A stretch of 64,000 nucleotides of DNA. It comes from VRUE01 sp963703235. GTDB lineage: Bacteria; Actinomycetota; Thermoleophilia; Solirubrobacterales; 70-9. The DNA lies in assembly GCA_963703235.1 (NCBI GenBank), contig OY969802.1, positions 1,240,001 to 1,304,000 of the forward strand, given 5' to 3'. Under the pieces are notes generated by a model. It ran no database searches. It saw only the letters and a program-made list of their open reading frames with translations, and was not told the DNA's origin. The translations under genes were made by a program, and so were the position numbers. This document shows, one piece after another, positions 46,365-55,903 of the stretch. How positions within the stretch are numbered: position 1 is the stretch's first letter; each line of letters begins with the position of its first letter.

Positions 46365-47951
46365 CTACTCCCACTCGATCGTGGCGGGCGGCTTCGAGGA
46401 GATGTCCAAAGCCACCCTGTTCACGTCGCCGATCTCGTTGATGATCCGGTTCGAGACCTTCTCCAGCAGGTCGTAGGGGAGGCGGGCCCAGTCGGCGGTC
46501 ATCGCGTCGTCGGAGGTGACGGCGCGGATCACGATCGGGTAGGCGTACGTCCTGCCGTCGCCCTGGACGCCGACCGAGCGGACCACGGGCAGCACGCAGA
46601 AGGACTGCCAGAGCTGGCGGTATAGCTCGGCGGCGCGGATCTCCTCCTGCAGGATCGCGTCGGCGGCGCGGAGGATGTCCAGACGCTCCCTCGTCACCTC
46701 GCCGCCGACGATGCGGATCGCCAGCCCGGGCCCGGGGAAGGGTTGGCGCCAGACCATCCGCTCCGGCATCCCCAGCTCGGCGCCGACCGCCCGCACCTCG
46801 TCCTTGAACAGCATCCGCAGCGGCTCGACCAGCTCGAACTCGAGGTCCTCGGGCAGGCCGCCGACGTTGTGGTGCGACTTGATCGTCGCCGCCGCGTCGC
46901 TGCCGCCGGACTCGATCACGTCGGAGTAGAGCGTGCCCTGGACCAGGTAGGCGGCGTCCTCCAACTTCGCCGCCTCCTCCTCGAAGACGCGGATGAACTC
47001 CTCGCCGATGATCTTGCGCTTGCGCTCGGGCTCGTCGACGCCGGCGAGGCGGGCGAGGAAGCGCTCCTCGGCTTCGACGTGGACGAGCGGGATGCCGAAC
47101 TGGCGGAAGGCCTCGACGACCTGCTCGGCCTCGTTCAGCCGCATCAGGCCGTGGTCGACGAAGACGCAGGTCAGCTTCTCCCCGACGGCCCGGTGGACCA
47201 GCAGCGCCGCGACGGAGGAGTCGACGCCGCCCGAGAGCCCGCAGACGACCCGGCCCTCGCCGACCTGGGCGCGGACCTTCGCCACCTGCTCGGCGATCAC
47301 CGACTCGGCCGACCACTCCTGCTCGCAGCCGACGATGTCGCGCAGGAAGCGGGTCAGGACCTCGGTCCCGTAGGGGGTATGGACGACCTCCGGGTGGAAC
47401 TGAATGCCGTAGAGGCCACGCTCGGGGTCCTCGCAGGCGGCGACCGGCGAGCCCGGCGTCGAGGCCAAGGCGGCGAAGCCCGGCGGCGGCTCGAAGACGG
47501 TGTCGCGGTGGCTCATCCAACAGCTCTGCTCCTCGGGCAGACCGCCGAGCAGGCGGCCGCCGTCGTCGCGCAGGGTCAGCTCGGCGCGGCCGAACTCCCC
47601 GGCCTCCGCCCCTTCGACCTTGCCGCCCAGCGCCTGAACCATGACCTGCATCCCGTAACAGATGCCCAGCATCGGGACGTCGAGGTTGAGCAGCTCGGCC
47701 GGGAACGGCGGCGCCTCCGGCTCGTAGACCGACGCCGGCCCGCCGGAGAGCACCAACGCCTTCGGCGCCCGCGCGCGTATCGCGGCAACCGACGCGGTTG
47801 CCGGCAGCAGCTCGGAGAACACCCCGCATTCGCGGATTCGTCGCGCGATCAGCTGCGAGTACTGGCCCCCGAAATCGAGGACCAGCACCTCCTCGGAGGC
47901 CTGGGCCGGCGCCGCGCTGGCGCCGGCCTCAGTCGTCGGCGACTCCAACAC
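46365..47951 (-). CDS. guaA: GMP synthase
   Basis: 528 residues. GATase domain (LVLDFGGQYSQLIARRIRE, nucleophile Cys in LGICYGMQ), ATP-PPase loop LSGGVDSSVAALL, and C-terminal dimer domain ending ATIEWE. Converts XMP to GMP. Start (GTG 47951) overlaps guaB3 by 23 nt. The hairpin 46277-46325 follows. Confidence 0.97.
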   Translation of the reverse strand: MLESPTTEAGASAAPAQASEEVLVLDFGGQYSQLIARRIRECGVFSELLPATASVAAIRARAPKALVLSGGPASVYEPEAPPFPAELLNLDVPMLGICYGMQVMVQALGGKVEGAEAGEFGRAELTLRDDGGRLLGGLPEEQSCWMSHRDTVFEPPPGFAALASTPGSPVAACEDPERGLYGIQFHPEVVHTPYGTEVLTRFLRDIVGCEQEWSAESVIAEQVAKVRAQVGEGRVVCGLSGGVDSSVAALLVHRAVGEKLTCVFVDHGLMRLNEAEQVVEAFRQFGIPLVHVEAEERFLARLAGVDEPERKRKIIGEEFIRVFEEEAAKLEDAAYLVQGTLYSDVIESGGSDAAATIKSHHNVGGLPEDLEFELVEPLRMLFKDEVRAVGAELGMPERMVWRQPFPGPGLAIRIVGGEVTRERLDILRAADAILQEEIRAAELYRQLWQSFCVLPVVRSVGVQGDGRTYAYPIVIRAVTSDDAMTADWARLPYDLLEKVSNRIINEIGDVNRVALDISSKPPATIEWE

Positions 47952-49134
47952 CGGCCGAGACCGCGGCGCGGCCGTTGGAGCCCATGCCGACGGCCTGCTC
48001 GTTCTGCAGCTTCTTGCCCTCGCTCTGCAGCGCCGGCGCCACCATCACCTCGGCCCGCTGGAAGGAGCGGATGTCCTCGTAGCCGGTCGTCGCCATCGAG
48101 GTTTTCAGCGCCCCCATCAGGTTGAAGGTGCCGTCGTTCTCCTGGGCCGGACCGAGCAGGATCTCCTCCATCGTCCCGTCCTGCTTGGTCGAGACGCGGG
48201 TGCCGCGCGGCAGCGAGGGATGGAAGGTCGCCATCCCCCAGTGGAAGCCGCGGCCGGGCGCCTCCTTGGCGCGGGCCAGTGGCGAGCCGACCATCACCGA
48301 GTCGGCGCCGACGGCGATCGCCTTGGAGACGTCGCCGCCGGTCCTCATGCCGCCGTCGGCGATCACGTTGACGTATTCGCCGGTCTCCAGCATGTGCTGG
48401 GCGCGGGCCGCCGCCACGTCGGCGATCGCGGTCGCCTGTGGGACGCCGATTCCGAGCACGCCGCGAGTCGTGCAGGCGGCGCCCGGGCCGACGCCGACGA
48501 GGACGCCGACGGCGCCGGTCCGCATCAGGTGCAGCCCGGTCGAGTAGGAGGCGCAGCCGCCGACCACGGTCGGCACCGGCACTTCGGCGATGAACTCCTT
48601 CAGGTTGAGCGGCTCGACTGTGGTCGAGACGTGTTCGGCCGAGATCACCGTGCCCTGGATGACGAGGATGTCGATCCCGGCCTCGACCGCGATCTCGTAG
48701 TGCTCGCGCACCTTCTGCGGCGTCAGCGAGCCGCAGGCGACGGCGCCGCGCTCCTTGATCTCGGCGACCCGCCGGCCGATCAGCTCCGGCTTGACCGGCT
48801 CGGTGTAGATCTCCTGCATGATCCGCGTCGCCTCGTGCTTGGGCGCGGAGGCGACCTTCTCCAGCTGCTCCTCGGCGTTCTCGAAGCGGGTCCAGATCCC
48901 CTCCAGGTTGAGCACCCCGAGGCCACCCAGCTCGTTGACGAGGACGGCAGTGTCGGGGCTGACGACCCCGTCCATCGCCGAGGCCACCAGGGGCAGCTCG
49001 AAGCGGTAGGGGCCGAGGGTCCAGCTGATGTCTATGTCGTCGGGATCGCGGGTGCGGCGCGACGGAACGATCGCGATGTCATCGAATCCGTAGGCGCGCC
49101 GCCCTTTCTTGCCTCGACCGATGTCAATCTCCAA
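47929..49134 (-). CDS. guaB3: GuaB3-type IMP dehydrogenase-related protein
   Basis: 401 residues. AYGFDDIAIVPSRRTRD, (beta/alpha)8 barrel, VLVGVGPGAACTTRGVLGIG (active-site loop with Cys), DGGMRTGGDV, ending in a GSNGRAAVSAG tail. No CBS insert, as in the actinobacterial GuaB3 branch next to guaA. IMP to XMP oxidation is the expected activity. Confidence 0.9.
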   Translation of the reverse strand: MEIDIGRGKKGRRAYGFDDIAIVPSRRTRDPDDIDISWTLGPYRFELPLVASAMDGVVSPDTAVLVNELGGLGVLNLEGIWTRFENAEEQLEKVASAPKHEATRIMQEIYTEPVKPELIGRRVAEIKERGAVACGSLTPQKVREHYEIAVEAGIDILVIQGTVISAEHVSTTVEPLNLKEFIAEVPVPTVVGGCASYSTGLHLMRTGAVGVLVGVGPGAACTTRGVLGIGVPQATAIADVAAARAQHMLETGEYVNVIADGGMRTGGDVSKAIAVGADSVMVGSPLARAKEAPGRGFHWGMATFHPSLPRGTRVSTKQDGTMEEILLGPAQENDGTFNLMGALKTSMATTGYEDIRSFQRAEVMVAPALQSEGKKLQNEQAVGMGSNGRAAVSAGVGVADD

Positions 49135-49170
49135 GTTGGTCCTCCAGGCGGGTGGCGTTGAACAGCCAGC

Positions 49171-50127
49171 CTACACTTCGGCGTGGACCTCCAGGTCCCG
49201 CACCTCGACCTCGTCGAGGAGGCGCTCGACCGCTTTGCGGTCGACGGTGCCGGCGCCGAAGTGCTGGGTCGACTCGGCGCCGCTGGCGACCCCGTAGACG
49301 AGGCATTCCTCCGGCTCGCGCCCGTCGTAGCGGGCCGCCGTGTAGCCGGCCAGGAAGGCGTCGCCGGAGCCGACCGTGGAGACCGGATCGAGCGCCCGGA
49401 TGCGGACTTCGACCACGCGCCGCTCCGCGCCCTCGCCGATCGCCGCGACGCAGCCGTCGGGGCGGGTGATCGCGGCTTCGCCGGCGCCGAGCCGGATCAG
49501 CTCCGAGAGGGCGTGGACGAGATCGTCGCCGTCGGTGAACTCCTGCCCGACCAGCTCCTCGGCCTCGCGCTCGTTGGGAGTGACGACGGAGGCGCCGGCG
49601 CGCAGCCCGGCCAGCATCGCCTCCCCCTCGGAGTCGAGGATCGTCGTCACCCCGCACTCGCGCAGTCGCTCGACCAGGCGCCCGTAGAGGTCCTCTCCCG
49701 CGCCCGGCGGCAGGGTCCCGGCGAGCACGCAGATCTTGGCGCCGCCGGCAAGGTAAGCGAGCCGCTCGACGAAGCGCTCGACCTCCTCGGGACTGACGGC
49801 GGGACCGCGCTCGTTGATCTCGGTCTGCTCGCCCGAGGTCGGGTCGATCACCGCCATGTTGATCCGCGTCTCGCCGGCAATCCAGGTGAAGTCGGTGAGG
49901 ATCGCCTCCCTGCGCAGTTGCTCGAGCACGCGGTTGCCGGTCGGGCCGCCGGCGAAGCCGGTGGCGATCGCGGGACGGCCCAGCAGGCCCAGCGCCCGCG
50001 CCACGTTGATGCCCTTGCCGCCGGCGACCGTGCGGCTCTCGACCGCGCGATGACGGTGGGCGAGGCGGAAGTTGGGGACCGCGACGGTGCGATCGATCGC
50101 GGCGTTGAGGGTGACGGTGAGGATCAT
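49171..50127 (-). CDS. PfkB-family hexose-phosphate kinase (1-phosphofructokinase type)
   Basis: 318 residues. LTVTLNAAIDRTVAVP start, GGKGINVARALGLLG, LAGTLPPGAGEDLY and the C-terminal signature VSTVGSGDAFLAGYTA. Fits 1-phosphofructokinase or tagatose-6-phosphate kinase; no PTS gene is next to it. The start overlaps dac (ATGA), last in the hup-pyrF-LysM-dac-pfkB chain. Confidence 0.88.
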   Translation of the reverse strand: MILTVTLNAAIDRTVAVPNFRLAHRHRAVESRTVAGGKGINVARALGLLGRPAIATGFAGGPTGNRVLEQLRREAILTDFTWIAGETRINMAVIDPTSGEQTEINERGPAVSPEEVERFVERLAYLAGGAKICVLAGTLPPGAGEDLYGRLVERLRECGVTTILDSEGEAMLAGLRAGASVVTPNEREAEELVGQEFTDGDDLVHALSELIRLGAGEAAITRPDGCVAAIGEGAERRVVEVRIRALDPVSTVGSGDAFLAGYTAARYDGREPEECLVYGVASGAESTQHFGAGTVDRKAVERLLDEVEVRDLEVHAEV

Positions 50128-51314
50128 CGTTTGCGGCGCCTCCCGATAGCGACTGCGACCAGTATCGCGAACAACGCCAGCGCCAGCCAGAGCGCGTTGT
50201 CGACGAGGACGCTGCGGACCCGCTCCCAGGCGCTCGCCTCGGGCACGGCGCGAGCGGCGCGCAAGGGCACCGAAGCCACCGTCAGCCCGTCGACGAGCAC
50301 CGTCGCCCGGCCGAGCCTGGCGCCGCGCCGCAGCGGCCCCTCGACCTCCTCCGGCGCCCGCACCAGGACCCGCAGCCGCTGGCCCCGGCGCACGCCGATC
50401 GCCACCGTGCGCGCGGCGCGCAGCGGCAGCTCCTCGTCGGTGTAGCGAATCGCGGGCTCGGCGAGCGCGGCGTCGGCGCGGACCGGCAGGCGCTTGCGGT
50501 AGAGGGAGAAGCCGTACTCGAGCAGCCGCTCGCTCTCGGCGTTGCGCGCTTCCTCGCTCGGCGTCCCCAGCACGGCGGAGATCAGCTCCGTGCCGTCGCG
50601 CTGCCCGGCGCCGACCAGGACGTAGCCGGCCTCGGAGGTGAAGCCGGTCTTGATCCCGGTCGCCCAGGGCTCCTGCAACAGCAGGTCGTTGCGGGTGACG
50701 ATGCGGCGGCGCGGTCGCAGGCTGCGCAGCACGGTGCGGCGGGTGGCGGCGATCCCGGCGAAGGCCGGGATCTCGAGCAGCCGCCGGCCCAGCGCCGTCA
50801 GGTCGTAGGCGCTGGAGTAGTTGCCGGCCTCGTCGAGTCCGATCGGGTTCGCGTAGTGGGTGTCGCCGAGGCCGAGCGCCGCCGCCCGCAGGTTCATCTG
50901 CCGCACGAAGCGCGCCTCCGAGCCGGCGGCCGCGAGCGCCAGGTCGTAGGCGGCGTCGTTGCCGCTGCGCAGGATCAGGCCGTAGAGCAGGTCGCGCACG
51001 CTGATCCGCTGCCCGGGCCGCAGCTCCAGCAGCGACTCTTCGTAGCTGCCGCCGTAGGGCGCGGCCCTGACGATCCGGTCCAGCGGCAGCTCTTGCAGCG
51101 CCACGTAAGCGGTCATCATCTTCGTCGTGCTGGCGATCGAGAGGCGCCGCGAGGGGTCCTCGGCGGCGAGCAGGTCGCCGCTGCGGGCGTCGATCAGCGC
51201 CCAGGCGCTCGCTTCGAGCTGCGGCGGTTCGGCTGCACTCGCCGCCGGAGCCGTCATCGCCGCGGCAAGCAGCAGCGTCGCGCCGACCGTCGCCAGGAGC
51301 TGGCGCACCCTCAC
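50124..51314 (-). CDS. D-alanyl-D-alanine carboxypeptidase (S11)
   Basis: 396 residues from GTG 51314. Signal peptide (LLATVGATLLLAAAMTAPAASA), penicillin-binding motifs SIASTTKMM (SxxK), SGN (ILRSGNDAAYD) and ATGIKTGFT (KTG), and a C-terminal anchor helix (NALWLALALFAILVAVAI). Trims the pentapeptide in peptidoglycan. Overlaps the LysM gene by 4 nt (GTGA). Confidence 0.92.
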   Translation of the reverse strand: MRVRQLLATVGATLLLAAAMTAPAASAAEPPQLEASAWALIDARSGDLLAAEDPSRRLSIASTTKMMTAYVALQELPLDRIVRAAPYGGSYEESLLELRPGQRISVRDLLYGLILRSGNDAAYDLALAAAGSEARFVRQMNLRAAALGLGDTHYANPIGLDEAGNYSSAYDLTALGRRLLEIPAFAGIAATRRTVLRSLRPRRRIVTRNDLLLQEPWATGIKTGFTSEAGYVLVGAGQRDGTELISAVLGTPSEEARNAESERLLEYGFSLYRKRLPVRADAALAEPAIRYTDEELPLRAARTVAIGVRRGQRLRVLVRAPEEVEGPLRRGARLGRATVLVDGLTVASVPLRAARAVPEASAWERVRSVLVDNALWLALALFAILVAVAIGRRRKR

Positions 51315-51634
51315 CGCAGCTTCAGCTTTTCGCCCGAGACGAGGATCTGGGGATCGACGCCCGGGTTGAGCTCCTCGATGCGGGAGACCGGGACGCCGGT
51401 CTTGTTGGCGATCGAGGTCAGGGTGTCGCCGTTCTGGACGACGTAGGCCCCGGGGGCCTCGTCCTCTCCGCCACCGTCGCCCTGCCTCACCTGCCCGGCC
51501 GGGGCCCCTCCGGAGCGGCCCTCCTCTCCCCCGTCGCCGACCGAGGTGGCGATCACCACCGCCAGCACCAGGAAGCCGCCGAGGAGGGCGGCGACGGCGA
51601 CGGCCCTGGCTGGGGCTGATGAGCGCTGGGTCAT
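51311..51634 (-). CDS. LysM-domain membrane protein
   Basis: 107 residues. Helix VAVAALLGGFLVLAVVIAT near the N-terminus, Gly/Glu-rich linker, and one LysM at the C-terminus (YVVQNGDTLTSIANKTGVPV, ELNPGVDPQILVSGEKLKLR). Binds peptidoglycan. Start overlaps pyrF stop (ATGA) and its own stop overlaps dac (GTGA). Confidence 0.85.
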   Translation of the reverse strand: MTQRSSAPARAVAVAALLGGFLVLAVVIATSVGDGGEEGRSGGAPAGQVRQGDGGGEDEAPGAYVVQNGDTLTSIANKTGVPVSRIEELNPGVDPQILVSGEKLKLR

Positions 51635-52518
51635 GAGACCGCCCAGACTGCCTCGCGGAGCCGCTCGGCCGCCGCTGCCGGGTCCGGGTCGGCGGCAATG
51701 CTACGCGAGGCGGCGACCAATCCAGATGCGCGACCGGGCGCGAAGGCGGGGGCGAGCAGCTCCGGCCTGCCGCCCTGGGCGCCGACCCCGGGGATGAGGA
51801 AGATCGAGCGCGGCATCAGCTCGCGCAGGCGGGCGATGTGCTCGGGCTCGGTGGCGCCGACGACGGCGCCCATCCCGCTCAGCCCGGAGCTGCCCGCGAG
51901 GCGATCGGAGAGGCCGTCGACCAGAGCCGCCAGGCGCTCGTGCAGGGGGCGGTCGGGCGCCGGCAGGTCCTCGACGTCGGCGGCGCCGGGGTTGCTGGTG
52001 CGGACAAGGGCGAAGACGCCGGCGCCGGCCGCCTCGGCCGCGGCGAGCAACGGCTCCAGGGCGTCGCGGCCGAGCAGCGGATTGGCGGTGAAGGCGTCGG
52101 CGCCGAGCCCGGCCACGGGGCCCCATGGGGTCGGCGTCTCGCCGACCAGCGCCTGCGCGTAGGCGGCGGCGGTGACGGGGACGTCGCCGCGCTTGCCGTC
52201 GGCGATCGTCAGCAGGCCCGCCGTGCGGGCCGCCTCGCAGACCTCGGCGAGCGCCGTCCAGCCCGGAGCGCCGAGGCGCTCGAAGCAGGCCAGCTGGGGC
52301 TTGACCGCGACGCAGGCGGGGCCCGCGCGCTCGATCAGCCGCCGGCAGTGGGCGGCGACCGCGGCGGCGGCCGAATCCGCCGCTGAGCCGGAGGAGGAGA
52401 TGGGGTCGGCCTCGCCCGGTGCCAGCAGCGCCGGGTCGGGGTCTAGCCCGAGGCAGATCTGGCTGCGACGCTCCTCAACGAGCGCCGCCAGCCGATCTGC
52501 GAAGGGAGTGGTTCTCAG
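51631..52518 (-). CDS. pyrF: Orotidine 5'-phosphate decarboxylase (type 2), CTG start
   Basis: 295 residues from CTG 52518. N-terminal FADRLAALVEERRSQICLGL then DPDPALLAPG, catalytic DGKRGDV (KxxD), SGLSGMGAVVG and PGVGAQGG near the C-terminus. The frame has no ATG/GTG/TTG before residue 135. CTG 52518 overlaps the hup stop as CTGA, the same geometry as the ATGA and GTGA overlaps downstream. Makes UMP. Confidence 0.88.
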   Translation of the reverse strand: MRTTPFADRLAALVEERRSQICLGLDPDPALLAPGEADPISSSGSAADSAAAAVAAHCRRLIERAGPACVAVKPQLACFERLGAPGWTALAEVCEAARTAGLLTIADGKRGDVPVTAAAYAQALVGETPTPWGPVAGLGADAFTANPLLGRDALEPLLAAAEAAGAGVFALVRTSNPGAADVEDLPAPDRPLHERLAALVDGLSDRLAGSSGLSGMGAVVGATEPEHIARLRELMPRSIFLIPGVGAQGGRPELLAPAFAPGRASGLVAASRSIAADPDPAAAAERLREAVWAVS

Positions 52519-52793
52519 CCCTTGACCTTGGACTTCAGCGCGGAGCCGGCGGAGAAGCGCGGAACCTTGCCGCCCGGGATCGTGATCCGCTCGCCGGTGC
52601 GCGGGTTGACGCCCTGGCGCGGTCCGCGCTCGGCGACGTGGAATTTGCCGAAGCCGGTGAAGCTGACTTCGCCCCCGTTGCTCAACGCATCGGTGATCGT
52701 CTCGAGCACCGCGTCGACCGCGTCGCCCGCGGCTTTCTTGCTGCCGATCCGGTCGTCAGCTGCCAGTTGGTCCAGAAACTCAGCCTTGGTCAC
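52515..52793 (-). CDS. hup: HU-family nucleoid protein
   Basis: 92 residues from GTG 52793. TKAEFLDQLAADDRIGSKKAA, VSFTGFGKFHVAERGPRQGVNP, RTGERITIPGGKVPRFSAGS. The Pro-tipped arm bends DNA. It is short, without the long Lys-rich tail of mycobacterial HupB. First gene of the coupled chain into pyrF. Confidence 0.95.
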   Translation of the reverse strand: MTKAEFLDQLAADDRIGSKKAAGDAVDAVLETITDALSNGGEVSFTGFGKFHVAERGPRQGVNPRTGERITIPGGKVPRFSAGSALKSKVKG

Positions 52794-52877
52794 GTCGAAG
52801 CTCCTCAGTCGGGTTGCGGTCGGGCGGCAATCTAACAGTGCTCGCGGGCGTAAGGCGTGGCTGAGCCGCACACCGGC

Positions 52878-54239
52878 TCAGGAGCCGCCGATCGCCATCT
52901 CGCCGATCAGCAGCGGCGGCACGCTGACCGAGCCGCCGAAGGGGACCCAGCGGGGCGAGGCGCCGACGGCCCGGATCGCCTTCAGCATCGCGACCAGGTC
53001 GCTGGCGATCGTGAACTCGCGCAGTGGCTCCGCCAGGCTGCCGTCGCGGATCGCTCGCCCGGAGGCGCCCACCGAGAAGACGCCGGAGACCGGGTTGACG
53101 CCGGCGTGGAGCCCGGCCACGTCGGTGACGAAGACCCCGTCGCCGGCCTCCCGCAGCAGCTCGGCGAAACCGAGCTGTCCCGGGCTGACGATCAGGTTCG
53201 AGGCCGAGACGCCGGGTGGCCCGCGGTAGCTGGAGCGCCCGGCGTTGCCGGTCGACTCGGCGTCGCCGCGGCGCGCCGTGTAGGTGTCGTAGAGGTAGGA
53301 CAGGAGCCTGCCCTTCTCGATCAACGGCGTGCGCTGCCGCGGTACGCCCTCGGCGTCGATCGGCGCTGCCGCGAAGCCCTCCGGCTCGAGCCCGTCGTCG
53401 CGCAGGGCGAAGGCCTCGGAGGCGACCGGCTCGCCGACCATGCCGGCCAGCGGCGAACGACCGCGCTGGACCGCGTTGGCGCCGAGCGCGCCGCCGATCA
53501 GGCCGACGAAGCTGGCGGCGACAGTGGGGTCGAGGACGACCGGGCAGGCGCGGGAGGCGGGCTTGCGGGAGCCGATCATCTCGGTCGCCCGCTCGCCGGC
53601 CTCGCGCCCGATCGCGGCCGGATCGAGGCCGGCCGGCCCGCGCGCGAGGCCGAAGCCGAGGCCGGTCTCGCGGCCGGACTCGCCGTCGGCAAGGGCCTGC
53701 ACGTAGGCGTAGCAGCTCGAGTCCTCGAACTCGCCGCCAGCGCCGCTGGAGCCGGCGATCGCGACCCGCTCGTCGCTGTCGACGTAGACGGCCTGCTCGA
53801 CCCCGAGGACGCGCCGGTCGAAACCGAGCGCGGCGCGCTCGACCGCGATCGCCAGCTCCGCCGCGCCCTCGGTCGTCAGCTCGGCGACGGAGGGATCGCG
53901 CAGTCCGGCCAGGGCGGGCGCCGCGCCGGGCTCGGCGGGCGGGCCCGCGTACCGGTCCCGGTCGGCGACGCGGGCCAGCTCGACCGCGCGGGCGGCGATC
54001 GCGGCGACGCCGGCCGGCGTGAAGTCGGTGCCGAAGCCGTAGCCGACCCGTCCCTCGATCCAGGCCCGCACCCCGATCCCGCGCTGGGTCGCCGCGCTGA
54101 GGCTCTCGACGGCGCCGCCGTGGGCGCGGACCTCGCGCCTGGCGGCCTCGCTGGCGTAGGCCTCGGCGTCGCCGGCGCCGGCGTCGATCGCCGCCTCGAC
54201 CGCGCCGCGGGCCAGCTCCAGGTCGACGTCAACCGCCAT
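52878..54239 (-). CDS. TldE/PmbA-family protein
   Basis: 453 residues. TldD/PmbA fold (VESLSAATQRGIGVRAWIEGRVGYGFGTD, GPPGVSASNLIVSPGQ). No HExxxH, as usual for the TldE partner. With tldD (54291-55682) it forms the peptidase that degrades or matures peptides such as microcins or antitoxins. 51 nt behind tldD. Confidence 0.88.
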   Translation of the reverse strand: MAVDVDLELARGAVEAAIDAGAGDAEAYASEAARREVRAHGGAVESLSAATQRGIGVRAWIEGRVGYGFGTDFTPAGVAAIAARAVELARVADRDRYAGPPAEPGAAPALAGLRDPSVAELTTEGAAELAIAVERAALGFDRRVLGVEQAVYVDSDERVAIAGSSGAGGEFEDSSCYAYVQALADGESGRETGLGFGLARGPAGLDPAAIGREAGERATEMIGSRKPASRACPVVLDPTVAASFVGLIGGALGANAVQRGRSPLAGMVGEPVASEAFALRDDGLEPEGFAAAPIDAEGVPRQRTPLIEKGRLLSYLYDTYTARRGDAESTGNAGRSSYRGPPGVSASNLIVSPGQLGFAELLREAGDGVFVTDVAGLHAGVNPVSGVFSVGASGRAIRDGSLAEPLREFTIASDLVAMLKAIRAVGASPRWVPFGGSVSVPPLLIGEMAIGGS

Positions 54240-54290
54240 CGATGCCCCCGAGTTCGCGTTTACTCGCGCTATCCGCGGAAAAGGGCGAAC

Positions 54291-55682
54291 TCACAGCTCG
54301 GTCCCGCCGACCGTCATCGCCGCGATCCGGATGTGGCCCTGGCCGGTCCCGACCGGCACTTTCTGACCGCCCTTCCCGCACATCCCGGTCTTCATCCAGA
54401 AGTCGCTGCCGACGGCGTCGATCGCCGCCAGCGCCTCGAGGCAGTTGCCGATCAGGGTCGCGCCGCGGCAGGGCGCGGTGACCCTGCCGTCCTCGATCAG
54501 GTAGCCCTCGCTGACCCCGAAGACGAAGTCGCCGGTCGCCGGGTCGACCTGGCCGCCGCCGAAGGAGACGGCGTAGAAGCCCCGCTTGACCTCGGCGATC
54601 ATCGCCTCGGGCTCGGCCTCCCCCGGAGCGATGTAGGTGTTGGTCATGCGCGGGATCGGCAGGTGGCGGAAGCTCTCGCGGCGCCCGTTGCCGGTCGAGG
54701 CGACCCCGTCGCGCTGCGCCGTCAGGCGGTCGTAGAGGAAGGAGGTGAGGCGGCCCTCGGCGATCACCTGCGTCTTTTGGGTCGGCGCCCCCTCGTCGTC
54801 GATCCCGTCGCTCCCCCACGCTCCCGGCAGGCAGCCGTCGTCGTAGGCGCTCAACAGCGGCTGGGCGACCGTCTCGCCGAGCTTGCCCGCGTAGACACTG
54901 GCGCTCTTCTGGACGTGGTCGGCCTCGAGGCCGTGGCCGGTCATCTCGTGGAAGAGGACGCCGCCGAAGCCGCCGCCAACCACGACCGGCATCGAGCCGG
55001 CCGGCGCCGGTGAGGCGTCGAGCAGGGTCAGCGCCTTGCGCGCGGCGCCGGCAGCGATCGCCCCGGGTTCGTCTTCGAGCAACTCGAAGCCGCGGTGGCC
55101 GCCGAGCGTCTCGGCGCCGGTCTCGACCCGCTCGCCGCGGCGCGCCACCGCCTGCACGCCGATCCGCACCCGGGTGCGGTCGTCGCCGCCGAGCAGCCCG
55201 TCGGAGTTGGCGACCGCGATCTCGCGCCGGCCCTCGGCGTAGGAGGCCTGCAGCTGGACGATCTCGCCGCCCTCGGCGCGGCCGTGCTCGTCCAGCTCCC
55301 GCAGCAGCTCCGCCTTACGCTCCGCCGGGACGTCTTCGGGCCGCTGCTCGATCGGCAGCGATCCGGAGGCGCTCGCCCGCAGCGGTCGCGGCCCGACCCG
55401 CTCGGCCCTGAGCGCGGCGGCAGCCTCCGTCGCGGCCCGCTCCAGCTGCGCCGGCTCGAGCCCGTCGACGTGGGCGAAGTAGGTGGTGCCGCCGCTCAGA
55501 ACCCGCACGCCGGCGCCCTCCTCGGCCCCGGACTGCACCGACTCGATCCGCCGCTCGTCGATCGCCATCGTCAGCCCCCGGCGCCGTTCGGCGAAGACCT
55601 CGGCGAACTCGCCGCCGCAGGCGAGGGCGCGGGCGAGGACCCGCTCGGCGACAGCGGGGTCGAGCAGCCCCTCCGCGCTCAT
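54291..55682 (-). CDS. tldD: TldD metallopeptidase
   Basis: 463 residues. HEMTGHGLEADH (HExxxH zinc motif), GGGFGGVLF before it, and QVDPATGDFVFGVSEGYLIEDG. The metallopeptidase half of TldDE. Start overlaps the small upstream gene (ATGA at 55679). Confidence 0.92.
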   Translation of the reverse strand: MSAEGLLDPAVAERVLARALACGGEFAEVFAERRRGLTMAIDERRIESVQSGAEEGAGVRVLSGGTTYFAHVDGLEPAQLERAATEAAAALRAERVGPRPLRASASGSLPIEQRPEDVPAERKAELLRELDEHGRAEGGEIVQLQASYAEGRREIAVANSDGLLGGDDRTRVRIGVQAVARRGERVETGAETLGGHRGFELLEDEPGAIAAGAARKALTLLDASPAPAGSMPVVVGGGFGGVLFHEMTGHGLEADHVQKSASVYAGKLGETVAQPLLSAYDDGCLPGAWGSDGIDDEGAPTQKTQVIAEGRLTSFLYDRLTAQRDGVASTGNGRRESFRHLPIPRMTNTYIAPGEAEPEAMIAEVKRGFYAVSFGGGQVDPATGDFVFGVSEGYLIEDGRVTAPCRGATLIGNCLEALAAIDAVGSDFWMKTGMCGKGGQKVPVGTGQGHIRIAAMTVGGTEL

Positions 55683-55903
55683 GCTTTCGGCCGCTTCCCG
55701 GCGACCTCGATCAGCCTGCCCGCGGCGACGAACAGCTCGCCGCCGGCGACCGAGTCGGCGGCATGGTCCTCGGCGCGGCCGCCGCGGTAGTAGAGGCGGG
55801 CAAAGGGACGGCGGAAGGCGCGGCGGCGGCGCATGTAGGCGGCGGCCTCGTCGGCGTAGCCGGAGACGCGGTCGAGCAGGACGCGGTGCGGCTTAGGGGC
55901 CAT
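55679..55903 (-). CDS. Small basic protein of unknown function
   Basis: 74 residues, Arg-rich: RVSGYADEAAAYMRRRRAFRR, FARLYYRGG and GGELFVAAGRLIEVAG. No family recognised. Overlaps tldD by 4 nt and the roadblock-like gene by 11 nt, so the three are one unit. May be a peptide partner of TldDE; this is a guess. Confidence 0.55.
   Translation of the reverse strand: MAPKPHRVLLDRVSGYADEAAAYMRRRRAFRRPFARLYYRGGRAEDHAADSVAGGELFVAAGRLIEVAGKRPKA

Noticed and set aside
52857..55013. 718-aa plus-strand frame opposite tldE/tldD
   Set aside because: Shadow of two well-conserved genes; low-complexity composition.
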